Source of the DNA: Gonocerus acuteangulatus
Taxonomy: Eukaryota; Arthropoda; Insecta; Hemiptera; Coreidae
Assembly (NCBI GenBank): GCA_946811695.1
Contig: OX328125.1
Span: 38,246,227 to 38,310,226 of the forward strand
Reading direction: 5' to 3'
DNA: 64,000 nucleotides
Positions 35,138 to 46,904 of this stretch are shown here, piece after piece. The notes under the pieces were generated by a model that was not told the origin of the DNA, did not search any database, and was given only the letters and a program-made list of their open reading frames with translations. The position numbers and the translations under genes were made by a program. The first letter of the stretch is position 1. Each line of letters opens with the position of its first letter.

Positions 35138-35141
<4 letters not shown>
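34518..35141. mobile_element. Foldback MITE, 624 bp, long terminal inverted repeats
   Basis: The ends are TTAGGATGGGTC and its counterpart GACCCACCCTAA, each bordered by TA in (TA)n tracts. The inverted similarity continues inward through CTTCCGGTCGCGCAAGGTCTG (34662-34682 and 34859-34879, split by a few changes), so the arms are well over 150 bp around a centre near 34760. No transposase. A TA target fits Tc1/mariner-like mobilisation, but the superfamily is not certain. Confidence 0.8.
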
Positions 35142-35181
<40 letters not shown>

Positions 35182-35528
35182 TAAATAGTCTTTATTAATC
35201 AACAAAATACAACAGAAGAAATTGTAACAAATTATTCAAGAGTACCTATATAAGTATATACTATACAAAAAGGAATTACTATAATCCTACTTAGGACTCT
35301 AAAGACTAATACTCTTGGCTAACTGCCATCAGAGGGAGGTAACACTTAACATTATAATATTCTTAATATATGATAAAAACAAACTTCAAAACAGGCAAAA
35401 AAACATGATAGAGGATTCATTTTACAAAATTATATTACAGCTACTGACTGTGGAGGTCCGGTGGTCATGAAACCACATAAAGTAATCCACACGAAAGTGT
35501 AATACAATGTCTACATACCTAACGAAAG

Positions 35529-35576
<48 letters not shown>

Positions 35577-36008
35577 AAATAAATGACCTGATCGTTAACA
35601 CTGCTCCTTAAGATGAATTCAAATTTAAATTAAAAATATAAGATTTAGATTGCAGAGAATTTATTAAGTTGGCCTCCAACTGAAGGACTTTATCGTTGAA
35701 GAATGGTGTTGGCTAACCTGATCAACTATATAATTCAATTAATAACATTCGCAGCCAATTTAGTATGAAACATCCTCAAGCCAAGCTCGTTTTGCTCTCT
35801 TCCTTAGTGAATATGTTAAGAAGGAAAGAATATTTCTTGATTTTTTTTTTTTTTAATGCTCGCCTAATATCGTTTGTTGTGAGCTGTAAGAACTCTAAGA
35901 TACTTAAAGTAACTACTGTAAACGGTATGACTTACGTTAAATACACAAATCTCGAGGTTAAGTCAGTGTCAACATTAGGAACACAATAAACAACCATAGC
36001 TCCTTTTA
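35142..36008. other. Intergenic stretch with (TA)n tracts
   Basis: (TA)n occurs at about 35143-35178 and 35530-35570. The frame at 35765-35989 has a poly-T-encoded poly-F block and no domain. No gene seen. Confidence 0.5.
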
Positions 36009-36024
36009 TTGACAATAGTGTCAA

Positions 36025-36334
36025 TCAAAAATGAGTCCCGTAACAGGCCACTAAGTCCCTGAGGGGCAGATACTATAGAAGTATCAGATTCATGACCAAA
36101 CGGCACACTAGGGAGATAGTGTGGTCAGTGCTATGCTCCGGCCTCCTGATTTTCCTCTTTGCTGCTTCGACTGCTATGGTCATTAGCACCAAGGTACCCA
36201 TTAATAATTAAAGGCTGGGTTAGCCTAGGGTCGGCCAGTGAGGCCGAATTCAACCCATTAACGAAGACACTGGAAGATAAAAATCGTTATTGCTTAATCA
36301 GTCCAGTGCTCTACCACTGAGCTAACCTCGCCCT
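36025..36334 (-). mobile_element. tRNA-derived SINE with long tail, 16-bp target-site duplication
   Basis: The minus strand starts GGCGAGGTTAGCTCAGTGG (A box) and GTAGAGCACTGGACT, resembling a tRNA 5' half. A displaced GGTTGAATTC can serve as B box. A core GGTGCTAATGACCA with TCGAAGC downstream resembles the core of the 38428 and 478 SINEs. TTGACAATAGTGTCAA is duplicated at 36009-36024 and 36335-36350. The tail has no clear poly-A. Confidence 0.75.
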
Positions 36335-36350
36335 TTGACAATAGTGTCAA

Positions 36351-36894
36351 CTTTAGGAAAATGGTTGTTAGCGTTGCAAAAAAAAAAAAACTTTTTTTGA
36401 AAACGGCTATGAAAATTTGTACTGCCTCAGATATGGAAGGCGGGGATCTTATTTGTTCACACAAATCAAATTGCTATCACATGGGAGGTACTTTTGACAT
36501 GAAAAAAAACTCGTCTCGCTGGAACATTTCTTTTGTTATCCCTACTGACAGTATCCTAAACGGAAATTACTCCCTTCCTCCTCGTCTCTCTAGGAAAACC
36601 GTATTACAAATACGTTTCTCATTTGCTTACCTTGTTTTCCCAAAACACTCTTTTTACTGTTAAATGCAATAACCCCTTCCGCCCAAAAAACATCCATTTG
36701 ATAACAGGGACAAAAGAACGCAACCAACCTATGCGAATTGTAATCACAGATTTTTCCGAATAACATTGCTCTCTCAAAACTTGTTGCAAGAACCGTTCTT
36801 TTTGGCTCTTGAATAGATCCGTTCCATTTAACACGATTTATTAATTTCGAGCTACATACGAATTTATCCGAAAGTCCCAAGAAATGTATACTTT
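36351..36894. other. Intergenic stretch, no supported gene
   Basis: Overlapping frames on both strands (36361-36663 plus, 36590-36901 minus) show no recognisable domain and contain runs of A-encoded Lys. I do not call them genes. Confidence 0.45.
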
Positions 36895-37404
36895 TTTCCA
36901 CATCTCGAAAATAACTACAGACATTTCCTCGAAACTGGTCGTATTACAATCCCTTCGATCAATAACTTAATAAACATGAACTTGGATTCCGATTAACACA
37001 AAAACTTAAGCGCACAAATTTCTTTTGCCCGAATTACGCCCAAAAAAAAACATGCTCCGGTTAACGAATTCTGCTAGTTACCCAACGTCACCTATCTGTA
37101 TTTTTGTATTGGATTTTATTGATATCGGAGCGAGGAAGAACATATATATATATATCTGAACCTTGGAACAAAAAGGGCCTATGTCTAAACCTCTGAAATT
37201 TGAGTGAATTGTACGAGTGACATCAAGCTGTAATAAACATAATTTGTTAGATAGTCCCTTTGTTAGTTATTGAGTAAAAGAATATTTTCCTTTTACGTTG
37301 GCCTTAAAAATTATGTTTATTCCACCCTGATGTCACTCGTGCAATTCACTTAAATTTCTGAGAACCTTGGCCCTTTTTGTTCACAGCCGTATATACATAC
37401 ATAA

Positions 37405-37459
<55 letters not shown>

Positions 37460-37588
37460 AATTTGAACCACCGTTATTTACGTGATCTATGGGTTCTGAA
37501 ACGTGAAATTTCTAGTCAGCCTTTCCGGATGGCAGCATGAGGTCGACCTCATAAGTGGGGTCCACACTAAAAGGAATCGCGCTAAAAT
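36895..37588 (-). mobile_element. HINE-A relic, 5' part, interrupted by a MITE
   Basis: The minus-strand 5' end TTTTAGCGCGATTCC is at 37570-37588, followed by the body with GGTTCAAATTT and (TA)n (37407-37451), then the TTAACCAG...CGTAACG-type block near 37030-37080. The 217-bp inverted-repeat element is inserted at 37166-37382. No 3' terminus was found. Confidence 0.55.
37166..37382. mobile_element. MITE with about 75-bp inverted repeats
   Basis: The arms begin GAACAAAAAGGGCC and share GTGAATTG, CGAGTGACATCA and AATAAACATAATTT. The inverted match runs for about 75 bp on each side, leaving a centre of about 65 bp. The target duplication is unclear because it lies in low-complexity sequence. 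Confidence 0.75.
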
Positions 37589-38093
37589 GTAGGAAAAAGA
37601 GGAATTTGTTAGTTCAAAACGCGGAGGTTGCCCAAGATTTTCAAGGGTCAATATAGATAAGAATCAGGCGAAGTTTGTAAAGAAAAAGCTGGGGTAAATT
37701 GAAAGAATTCTTTCCAAAAGGAGGAAGGCGAGAGTAAGAATTTAAAATTCAATGAGCTTAAGGCTTGCTGGACGCTGGGCTGAGGTTGCAAGCGTCTCTC
37801 CAGCCCAGGGAAAATAAATATACACACTCAGTAATTTTCGACCATTCTTTCTTTATTTTAGGATAATTATTGTTGTTGCATAATTGTTTAGCTTCTACGG
37901 CGATTTAAATTATTTACTGTGATACCGTACCTTTATAGTGTAATGGTGCATAGACCTCGAATCTCAAACATTACTTCATACCTTATATCCCATAAACGTA
38001 TAGAGAATTGAATTGCTTCATTGTTACTGGTTATTCTGTAGAGTTCGTCTAATGAGATTGTGGAGATTTGTTTTCCAGAAGTAAAAAAAGTAT
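37589..38093. other. Intergenic stretch, no gene seen
   Basis: Unassigned AT-rich sequence; the minus frame at 37933-38121 overlaps the HINE-A end and has no domain. Confidence 0.5.
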
Positions 38094-38219
38094 TGTTAGC
38101 GCGTTTCCTCCCTCCCTCCATATGGAGGAAACCAGCTTTTGGTGCCGACCAGATGACGCATTGCCAATTTCATGTGCCACGACTCATAGAAAACTAAAAT
38201 ATCGGTGATTAAAATTTGT

Positions 38220-38301
<82 letters not shown>

Positions 38302-38320
38302 TGTTTGATAAGGTTTGAAT
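38094..38320 (+). mobile_element. HINE-A 5' portion abutting HINE-B
   Basis: It starts GTTAGCGCGTTTCCTCCCTCC with a TTTCCTCC/GGAGGAAA hairpin, then body to (TA)n at 38227-38298. It runs directly into the 3' end of the HINE-B copy on the other strand at about 38321, an apparent nested or truncated junction. Confidence 0.6.
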
Positions 38321-39235
38321 AAAAAAAAGTCCGTCACGCAGGAGTTGCATAACTAAGCACTTTCCTGTTTAGAGTTGGGTAGTGTCGAGAGCATTCCTGT
38401 ATAATTTGCTTATAATAACCTATATAGGGGTCTCCCGTGGTCTAGTGGCTAGCGCGCTGGATTCATAAGCGGGAGATGGTGGGTTCGACCCCCACCGGCA
38501 ACAGGAATTTTCTCATCTCAGGGCTCGCTGAGGAAATTCCTGGCAGCACCCTGGACGTCGGCGCTAATGGCCACGATTTGTCGATGCGCCGTAAAAAAAA
38601 AAAAATTAAATAACCAATATAGATAAATAAAATAAAAACATAAATTGTTCTACTCTTTTATGAGCATTTTGTATGAGCAGCTGTTTCAATTATAAATTTT
38701 CTAATTAATTTCCTTCCAGAGGTTTTTTGTATGCAGGGTACTACACTACGTACTAAATACACAAAGCTTCACATTTTGATCTATTGATCTTGATGAGTTT
38801 CGCGAACCTACGTTTGGCGGAAGAAATCAATTCAAACATAGTACAAAGTTACACCCCGCCCCCTTCCGGGTAGACCTATTTAGTTCATTTTCATTTCACT
38901 TCTTTCTTATTATGTACCCAGGACGTATAAAGAGCTTCGTTACAATACAACAGAAATTACGACCGGTATAAGGAAATTAGTAATTTCGGTCCGGAGTAAA
39001 CCCCCCTTCTAGTCAACCGATTTAGTTTATTTTTATAACAAATTTTTCTCTTCATTTGACCACAACGAATACCGAGTTTGTTAAAATATAACAAATAGTA
39101 TGGCTGGTATTGGCAAATAACTACTTTGGAACCGGAGTAACCCCCCCCCCCCTCTCCACATGGACCGATTTTGTCGGTTAACAAACTTGTTCAATCGTTT
39201 GGCATGTATCGTGTTAACGGACACATATATAACTA

Positions 39236-39311
<76 letters not shown>

Positions 39312-39432
39312 AATTTGAACGGGGGTCATTTTCGGTGTCTACTTGGTAGGATCGATAAAGATTCGAAGAAATTTTTCAAAAACTCCGTCATTAGTGCAAC
39401 CTAAATAGCTACTTTCCTCAATGTGGGCTAAA
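38321..39432 (-). mobile_element. HINE-B copy 3, carrying a SINE insertion
   Basis: The minus-strand 3' end is at 38321-38365 (GCAACTCCTGC hairpin, CGTGACGGACTTTT), and the 5' arm, decayed to TTTAGCCCACA, is at about 39432. (TA)n lies at 39245-39307. The 182-bp SINE at 38428-38609 split it. It is adjoined on the right by a LINE fragment. Confidence 0.68.
38428..38609 (+). mobile_element. tRNA-derived SINE, full length
   Basis: The head has a Pol III A box (TGGTCTAGTGG at 38439) and B box (GGTTCGACCCC near 38490). A CAT triplet in the anticodon-loop position suggests a tRNA-Met ancestor. Behind it are a unique body, the core GGCGCTAATGGCCA, GCGCCGT and poly-A. ATAACCTATATAG is duplicated with one change at 38415-38427 and 38610-38622, inside HINE-B. 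The core and tail equal those of the 5S-headed SINE at 478. Confidence 0.88.
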
Positions 39433-40410
39433 TTTTGTTTTTAATGTTTGTGTTATAATTTGTTCAGTCAAATGGTCTTGTTGAGTTAGTTTAATATGTT
39501 ATCTATATATTTGCTTCCATTGCCGAGTTATTCAGTCATACTGTAAGGTAAGTCATAGTTTTGTCGCTGTAAACATTCAGTCAGTATCTGCTTTTAGTCA
39601 GTGGTGTGTTTCACTGTGTACATGTCGGTGTCACCTGTTTCGTCATGAGATAAGAGTGTGTCAGTCGGGAATGGCCAATTCTTAAGCGGCATAATATCAC
39701 TTCGTCTTATCTATTATTCTTATTTCTTGAAGGAGGCCCGGTGGCCGTGAGTGTTAAGGCGTGAGGCCTTAACACTCAGTGCCAAATGTCGTGGGCTCGA
39801 TTCCCTCTATGGTGATGGCTTTTCTTTCGAAAAAAGAAAAGACATCAGTCCTATCCTGGCTAGAAAAGGGTGGTAACATATAGATAACCCATCCTAAAAT
39901 TCGTAGTCAATAATAAAGGACGTTAAAAATTGTTGCTTGAAGGCCATCCACCTACTGTTTTTTATTTCTCGAATTTTTATCCATTTTCTAGTGCCAACGT
40001 TACTTTTCTGTAACAAACCTTCTGGTTTCAGTTTGTTTATCTTGTAATGTAACTTACGCCATGCTGATTTTTTCTTGTGATTGTCTGAGCCAGTATGTCA
40101 GCTTGAGTGCTTTGTCATATGTCCTCATGACCTGAGGGCCTTATTCGTCCGGTTTATCTGTTCTGGTATATTCGTAATAATGGTATTTTCGATGTAAATG
40201 TTTTCTACTCCAAGGATTGAGCTAAGTAAGTCCGTAAATATTGTTTTCTTTCGTTACTGTGTCTCCTGTACATTTTCCAGGGTATGGCAAATAGCATGTA
40301 GCTCAGCTGAATAAATAATTCTGTTTTCCTTCAGATTCATTGAACTTGGAGGAGTGTTCCCGTATTTTTTTATCACCATTCCTCCGTACCTTCATTAGGC
40401 AGACCTTTTC
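39433..40410 (-). pseudogene. I-clade-like LINE fragment: RNase H and C-terminus
   Basis: The minus strand aligns with 17330-18090 of the intact element. The RNase H start, the SAELHA-like region near 40300, and RLRIGHSRLTH near 39675 are recognisable with frame breaks. A SINE at 39734-39932 interrupts it, and the LINE sequence resumes after the duplicated target. Confidence 0.75.
39734..39932 (+). mobile_element. SINE with tRNA-like head (Ser/Leu-like), inserted in LINE
   Basis: The head GGTGGCCGTGAGTGTTAAGG resembles a class II tRNA 5' region with an A box, and GGGCTCGATTCCC is a good B box. The body holds AAGGGTGGTAACATATAGAT, close to the module of the 5S-headed SINE. An 11-bp target duplication (TTTCTTGAAGG/TTGCTTGAAGG) lies at 39723-39733 and 39933-39943. 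Confidence 0.72.
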
Positions 40411-41552
40411 GATCCGATGACAACATCTAATGAACAAAACATTTCATTTTTCAAAACTAAACTAGGCTATAAAATGGTCCCATCTTCATGAAATATGATA
40501 CAAAAATGGTTTGTCTCAAACAAATGGTGAAGCCCAGGTGAACACGATTTTCTTTTTTTGCGAATTTCAAGTTTTACATTACGGGTTGCCTGGTACACTT
40601 TTTATTGATAACGTGACGTGGGGAATCAAATGACACCATTTCCGTGGCCATATCTGTAACCATTTTAAGGGAAAGTATCAATGAAAGCATTTAAAATTAA
40701 ATTTAAGGTAATGCATTTATGGAATCATGCTAACATGACGCAGTTCCTGCGATTCGGTTTCTTTTCTAATAGACTACTGTCGATGCAAAGTGGAAAATTT
40801 TTATATATCTTCGTTTGATCGAAATAGCCGCATCCACGAGATAAGGCGTATTTCCAAGAGAAGCTATTCAAAATGAATGAGGTGGTAGGAAAGTTTGCCT
40901 GGAGTTGCCCTGATGAAGGACCACTTCAACTCCATATGAGCGAACCGCCGCGCGGGGTAAACAATCAACTGAGCAACTCCAATAGTTTTTCTCAACAAGT
41001 GAAAAGTTTTTCAACGTGATGTTGATACGAATGAACATATTCTCTTTCCAAACCTCCAAAAAGTTTGAGGAAAGTACGACCTCGGGAAACGTTATTTTCT
41101 TATGGAAGGTCTTTCTCCCAAGTTAAAGTGCCGTGTTGGTTGTGATTTTCTTGTATAAAAAGGGAGAGGAACTTTATTTTACTGAAGTTTGTAAATACAT
41201 TCTACTAAAGTTAGTGAAACAAATGGCAAATTGTCTGAAATCAAGTATGTGTAAGAATGATAATTATCAGTAGTTATTTGTAATTAACTACAACCCATAC
41301 AATAGAACACCACCGAATGTGATGCCCATCACAGACAAAATAGACGAGAAGACATAGTATTTACTAATCATAGAATTGGACACACATGATTACCCTACGA
41401 GTACTTTATGACTCTAAAAGGAACTCTTAAATGTAAACCATGAGACAGAATGCTACCAACGTGAAACCTTGAATAACCGCTACACTTTTATGAATTACTT
41501 ACAACATTCCGAATCCCAAGAACTGCGTCATCTCAACATTTTTCCGTTCTTA
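40411..41552. other. Intergenic stretch with HINE-A 3' relics
   Basis: A plus-strand HINE-A 3' terminus is at about 40725-40762 (GCAGTTCCTGCGATTCGG). A minus-strand one (CAAGAACTGCGTCATCTCAA) at 41515-41552 is cut by the next MITE. No gene seen. Confidence 0.5.
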
Positions 41553-41736
41553 TCGACTGTGACTTTCTATAGTTTAAATAGGTGCTTGCGGACTTCGGCG
41601 ACTCGCCGTGCTGTGGTGACGCGCAAGCGACTACCGATCGCTTTCAAAACGTGCCCTAGTTGCCCATGTTTTGGTCACCGAAAGCTGGCGACCAAGTGCG
41701 TAAATACCTGTTTAAACTATAGAACGTCACAGTCGA
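41553..41736. mobile_element. MITE with 31-bp inverted repeats
   Basis: The arms at 41553-41583 and 41706-41736 contain TCGACTGTGAC and TTCTATAGTTTAAA, with two changes. The core is GC-rich for this window (TTCGGCGACTCGCCG hairpin near 41595). It sits in a HINE-A 3' relic. Confidence 0.72.
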
Positions 41737-41974
41737 CAGTTCGTAATAGCTCAAAGAATGATTAGGAGAATCAGCGAGAATAAGAGTGGTGTAAAGGAAG
41801 GAGTTGATTATCCATATATTCCACGGTCCGATATTTTAACTCAAATCAAAGACGGAATTCTACTTCAGTGAGAAAGAACATGGAGGGAAACCTCTGATAA
41901 TAAATTACGATAAATAAAACGAGCCTCCCCCCCCAGGATTTGGAAAACTTTAGTCTGTCAAACCAGAATAAAAT

Positions 41975-42170
41975 AGGTTGTGTTGGCCAGGTTGCGAATA
42001 GGGCATACAAGGCTAACTCACTCATATCTCATCTTGAAGGATGAACCACCCAGCTGTATAAGCAGTGGATTCCTCCTCGCGGCGAAGGACATACTTACTG
42101 AGTGCTTAGCATACCAATTCGAAAGGCATCGATTCAAAATTAATGGCAGCTTTAAGATGAAATTCTAGGA
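41975..42170 (+). pseudogene. I-clade-like LINE C-terminal fragment
   Basis: The plus frame 41980-42168 reads LARLRIGHTRLTHSYL, then DILTEC, matching the ORF2 C-terminal finger region of the 13-18 kb element. The first Cys pair of the finger is altered. No RT or RNase H is present. Confidence 0.7.
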
Positions 42171-42445
42171 GATTGATCAGAAAAAAATCATTAACCTGTT
42201 TAAATTACCGTTTGAATTTAACAAATAAACTTTAACATAATCATTTATTTTGCTAATACCCAATATTCTCTAATATCAAAGTTGTTATGAAAATTGCAAC
42301 TCTTCTGTTCCCTCTTGGCTCTTAACAGTGTGGTTGATATTGCTTTAAAGGAATGCTTACAATAGTAAAAATAATATTTGTTTTAATTTTCGAGAATACA
42401 CCCCTTGTTAGTGTTTGAAAAGATGAGGAGTATTAACAAATAACA
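42171..42445. other. Short AT-rich spacer, no gene
   Basis: Nothing recognised. Confidence 0.5.
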
Positions 42446-42736
42446 CTAGTCAAGTTGAGGAATATCCCATCAGAATAAGTTGCAGATACGTTTCTTCAAA
42501 AATAGCTGTGAACTAGATTGATTTATAAATGTGTACATATCAATTTAATAACGGACTTGATTCCTTACAGGAATAATTTTATTTTGACTATATATTGGTA
42601 AATAGACTGTTTTATTGAGGTGACACAGTCTGTGTGGAAATAACGATTCCTGAAGATGGACAAGGAGTCCGAAACGTTGATATAAAGTAACAAGGTTCTT
42701 TGAAAATTCTGAAGAGATATTCCTCGACTTGAGCAG
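42446..42736 (+). mobile_element. Inverted-repeat element with a hammerhead-like core
   Basis: 31-bp arms (42446-42476 and 42706-42736, sharing GAGGAATATC and TCAGAAT) enclose CTGAAGA, stem GGAC/GTCC, then GAAAC at 42650-42675. This has the same layout as 21830-22200: inverted arms with the motif 30-40 bp inside the right arm. Confidence 0.58.
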
Positions 42737-43150
42737 TATGACCTTGTTAGGGTCGTGGGATCTATGCTCTTGACTAGAGTATAGTAAATACTTTACGCAT
42801 TAAGTCAAAAGCCAAAAATCAATTACGTGAGAGATTGGTCTACCCTGATTGAGTGGACGATAATATTAAGGGGGGAGAAGGGACGACGGAGCGTTCATGA
42901 TGGATTACCTGGGCACGAAATCAAATTAATTCAAGAACAACATCCGTTAATAGCAGTTCTATTAGCAGCATCAACTAGATTTAATTAGTCGAGGGTGAGT
43001 GGAGCTCTAATCCTTCCGAGGACGGTGTCTGCAAACACAGCAATCGTTGAGGTTTAGGATAAGCAGCCAGCCCCCCCCCCCAATTCCAGCCACTTAGCGG
43101 ATTAGAATAGGTCACTGTGTAATGCGAGCTTATTTCTACCTTAACCATGC
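42737..43150. other. Intergenic stretch, no gene
   Basis: Unassigned; includes a C13 run near 43071-43082. Confidence 0.5.
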
Positions 43151-43342
43151 ATCGGGCGCAATGGTTCTATTGGGACGGGTGGGTGGTTTTTAAGATACTT
43201 CTATCCCGTCCCTCAACACTGCTCCTCCCCCCAGTTCCTTCCTAGGTAGGTCCGGTCTACACGGCATCCACCTTTAATCGCCTCTCAGATAGCTTGGGGA
43301 TGGACACAGCGTCGCCGTCCCAATAGGACCACTGCGCCTGAT
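43151..43342. mobile_element. Inverted-repeat element, about 192 bp
   Basis: 28-bp arms (43151-43178, 43315-43342) share GGCGCA and CTATTGGGACGG. The core is GC-rich. A related GGGCGCAACCGTCCTAATAG end occurs on the minus strand at about 43950-43970. Confidence 0.65.
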
Positions 43343-44189
43343 CCCGTCACAAATATTGAAGTTTCTGAATTTTCTTTGAAATATTATTTTCTCATTATTT
43401 GGGTCATTTCAACAGCACTTTCGAAGAAGTTCACTGATATAATCGGAATGCGTTGTCGAAAAAAGTAGTTCTTTTCTAACGCAGATTTTTCCCAAAATGT
43501 CCAAAAAACATTTGATCTGACCAACAGAGTAATGGGAGGTTGAATTGTGGGTTATTCCAGTGTATTTTCGAGGACTAATATAGCTCAAACACAGAAAATA
43601 AGTTTATTGGTAATAACATTTACCCAATATTGAAGGTCTTAGAAAAGTTCCCAAACATTTTTTTTATTTTCATGATTTGAACTGTGGGCGATTAGTATAC
43701 ATCCATATAGAGAGTAAATATGTACTGTTTTGGGCGATAGAGCTCTCTTAGCGCGCTGGTAGGCCTCAAACTGAACAGAATGTCCTTGGCGATACCTCAA
43801 AATCAGTGCTTTAACTATTTATTTTTTGGCATTTGGATGATTCATATATTTGCAACATTTTGATTTTTCATTTCTTAGTTGTCTACGAAGGTTCCTAATT
43901 TTGCTTGGACCTTAAAGGAATTTTTGAAGGCCAAAAAATGGCGGCTCTCCTATTAGGACGGTTGCGCCCGATTACGTTACTCGTGGATTCCGCCTGATCC
44001 AGGGTTAAGTACAGTAATGGTTCTATTATACTATGCGCACCTAAAACGGGCGTACGATAGCTAGTACGATAGCTGCAGCAGTTTTTTTTTTTTTCTAAAA
44101 GGTTCAGGCAGAAGCTCAAAGTTATCGTTGTAGCCTAGGAATTTATTCTAGAAAGATAAATTAGTTATGGGACAATACAATATACACGT
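43343..44189. other. Intergenic stretch, no supported gene
   Basis: The minus frame 43895-44119 lacks a domain and crosses the related IR end noted above. Confidence 0.45.
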
Positions 44190-44700
44190 TTTAGCGCAAT
44201 TACTCCCTCAAGGAGGAAACTCGCTTACAATGTTGACCTCATGACGTAATCCGGAAAAGCCGTCTTGGAAAATTCACATCACAAAACCCATAGATCACGA
44301 AAATAACGGTGCTTCAAATTTGTATATATATGTCGATTCGCGCTGGATGGTTAGGTTCGTTAACCAGCATCGGAAATGCTCAAAAATCGCGCAACAAATA
44401 ATATAACGCTTGCATCTTTGCTTTGCTACGCCTCAAGGTTACGTTTCATAAGAATTTCTCTCTGGGCGTGAGAAATGAAAACAATTTACAACACCATATC
44501 TATAATCATTCTTCTTGGGATTTTCGGATATATTCTTACATATCTTGAAACCAGTAGGGAAATCGTAGTAAATGTAAAGAATCTTTTCGAAAGCTTATTA
44601 CATTTCCTAAAAATAAGGTTTTTTATTTAATTTTTGATAGATCGATCACATTTGAAGAAATCTGTGCTTAAATGGCGCTTAAGTCCGCTTAAAATACTGT
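44190..44700 (+). mobile_element. Old HINE-A copy, 5' and middle parts
   Basis: It starts GTTTTAGCGCAATTACTCCC with an imperfect hairpin to GGAGGAAACTCGC, then TCCGGAAAAGCCG, GGTGCTTCAAATTTGTATA and GGTTCGTTAACCAGC blocks, and AGCTTATTACATTTCC near 44594. The (TA)n tract is reduced to a few repeats. Confidence 0.6.
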
Positions 44701-45530
44701 CACTTACCTCTTGTGAGATCTTGCTTCGCTTTGTGATTTCATTTTACGTTTCAAGAAAGAAAGATCAAGACAAAAAATTAACTGTCTCTGTTCTACGCTT
44801 TCTATTGAAGCAGAAGGAATTCTCAATTATAAAATATTGTGGGTCTCCTCGTTTCCTAACGACTATCACGATGAATTCTCCTGCGGGATATGTGTGTTTT
44901 ATTCCTGTGGCAGGGTGAATATTTTCATCTATAACTTAGATGTTTATAATTAGTGGCAACCTGTAAACTGGCCGTGCTAATTTACAGCTAATGAAATTGT
45001 ACCGTGAAAATAATAATATAATAAAAAATGGATCAAATATTGAAACTTTAAAAGTTACAATTGCCTGAGAAATGGAATGCTTTATCGCGAACAGGTAGCG
45101 TAAACAGAATGTTGTCGAATAGGAGGAAAATGAGCAAGACAAACTATTTGGAATAGGACCAAGTTTCCTAAAACAACCGCTTTAAAGCCTGAGCAAAGCC
45201 ATAATTTCAAGGATTAAGTCTCATTCAGCGAGCACTTAATGAGGCGAACCCACGTGGAAGGAAAATTCTTCAAATAAAATCCTCCACTTACCCCTTTCAT
45301 TGAGAAGTTGACATTTAAATGTTATACCCTAGAGAGTTAGAATTTCTCTCCTATGGAAATTCCTATCTCCATGAAAATTTATTATTTTAGCAATTATGTA
45401 ACATTTCATTCTGACATAAGGACTTTTTGAAGCATTGATAATCCTTATTAGGTTAGCAAGAAACAAAAAAAAAAAAAAACAACTTCGTCTTAGCGCGTTT
45501 TTGTACAGTGCTTATCCCAAGTGTCCTTAG
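44701..45530. other. Intergenic stretch, no supported gene
   Basis: The frame 44634-44918 lies largely on HINE-A-derived sequence and has no domain. A decayed HINE-A 3' end (CTTCGTCTTAGCGCG) is at about 45483-45497. Confidence 0.45.
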
Positions 45531-45660
45531 GGTTGGGTTGGGTTGGTCATTGAAGGACAGAAAACTGCTTGGACATCTTCGCCCTAAGAGTATAGTTAAC
45601 TTGTGTGAGTTTAATGTTAGGATGGAGAGTGTTTTCAGTATTGTCATTGTAATGTAGGTA
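45531..45660 (-). repeat. Dispersed repeat E, copy 2
   Basis: Reverse-strand counterpart of 23877-24000. It conserves the frame NTENTLHPNI and KQFS at the protein level despite nucleotide changes. Confidence 0.55.
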
Positions 45661-45699
45661 ATGACAAAAAAAAAAATAAATAAATAAATAAAAAAAAAT

Positions 45700-45719
45700 A
45701 AATAATTTTAATGAAATGA

Positions 45720-45794
<75 letters not shown>

Positions 45795-45895
45795 TTTCAT
45801 TATTTTTTTTTTTTTTTTTATTACCTACATTTGAAATGTTTAGTCATTCTTACTTCTTTTCTTTTTTTCTCTCTCTCTTTTTTCTTCTTCTTTAT

Positions 45896-45961
<66 letters not shown>

Positions 45962-45970
45962 TCATTTCAT
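45700..45970. repeat. Palindromic (TA)n cluster
   Basis: (TA)n tracts (about 45720-45790 and 45894-45954) are bordered by AATGAAATGAA and TTCATTTCATT inverted arms three times. The outer GTAGGTAATGA/TTACCTAC arms also invert around the first tract. Confidence 0.7.
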
Positions 45971-46395
45971 TAATTTTAAAGCCAACTCTGGCTGACTTAT
46001 TGGCTCCAACAACAATTAATCTCAAACATGCTTCTACAGGGTGACACAGAAAAACAGGAATGTTTGAAAGGGGTGGTGTCAGCCATGGGTAAGTGGCAGC
46101 ACTGCGGATTCATTTCAGCTAGCGAGTAGAAAATCGTCCATTTCAGTAATCATGGGTCAGTAGAATGAAAAACAGTTCGCATTAGTCATCAAAATGTTTA
46201 AAAAAAAAAAAATGATAGTTTCGTAGCAGAGCGTAGGGAGGCACGAGGTTTTTGCGATTTAGGACGTCATAATGCTGCTCCGAGAAAACACGCGATAAAC
46301 TGTTGAGTTAATAACTCTGAAGAGACTGGATCTGCCCTCAAGGAGAAACCTACAGGACGACCAAGAAGTGTGCGTGTCCCCGTGAACATTAATGT

Positions 46396-46447
<52 letters not shown>

Positions 46448-46904
46448 GTTGGGTTATAATGTCAGACCTCTTAGAAAGTTTTATATGGCGGGAGGGAGGT
46501 ACAAGCCGAAATAACCATAGAAACGCACAGCGTTGGAGAAAAATAACAATTTCAATCGCTCTAGGGCATAGCTATTGAAATGAGGCTTTTACGTAACCCT
46601 CTAACCGATATTAATCAACTATCACTTCCATTACGTAATGTAAATATATAAATGCATGAAAGAGGTTGATTGGAACTCAATCGATCAATTCTAGAGGCAA
46701 TATTGGATAAGCCCATATACACTGTATTCGCTAACATTTCCTTCGATAATGAATTTGTATTGTATAATAAAAATAAAATCATAATCAAACCTTAGAATAA
46801 CGAACAATATACATGGAAATGAATATAATAAACCGACGAAGCTTCGGATTAGATATTCATTCTTACCTAATTTTTGTTTTTCATTTTTTTCTATTAAGCG
46901 ACTG
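45971..46904. other. Intergenic stretch with (TA)n
   Basis: (TA)n at 46397-46440. No coding signature; small frames here are repeat artefacts. Confidence 0.5.

Noticed and set aside
36361..36901. Host genes on both strands
   Set aside because: Frames overlap each other, have no domain, and include A-run encoded Lys.
38428..38500. Functional tRNA-Met gene
   Set aside because: A and B boxes are present but the acceptor stem does not close, and the sequence continues into a SINE body, poly-A and target duplication.
40908..40960. Fourth hammerhead-like core (CCTGATGAAGGACC)
   Set aside because: No GAAAC at the proper distance and no stem II.
44634..44918. 94-codon frame with plausible composition
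   Set aside because: Its first part lies on HINE-A-derived sequence, and nothing recognisable follows.
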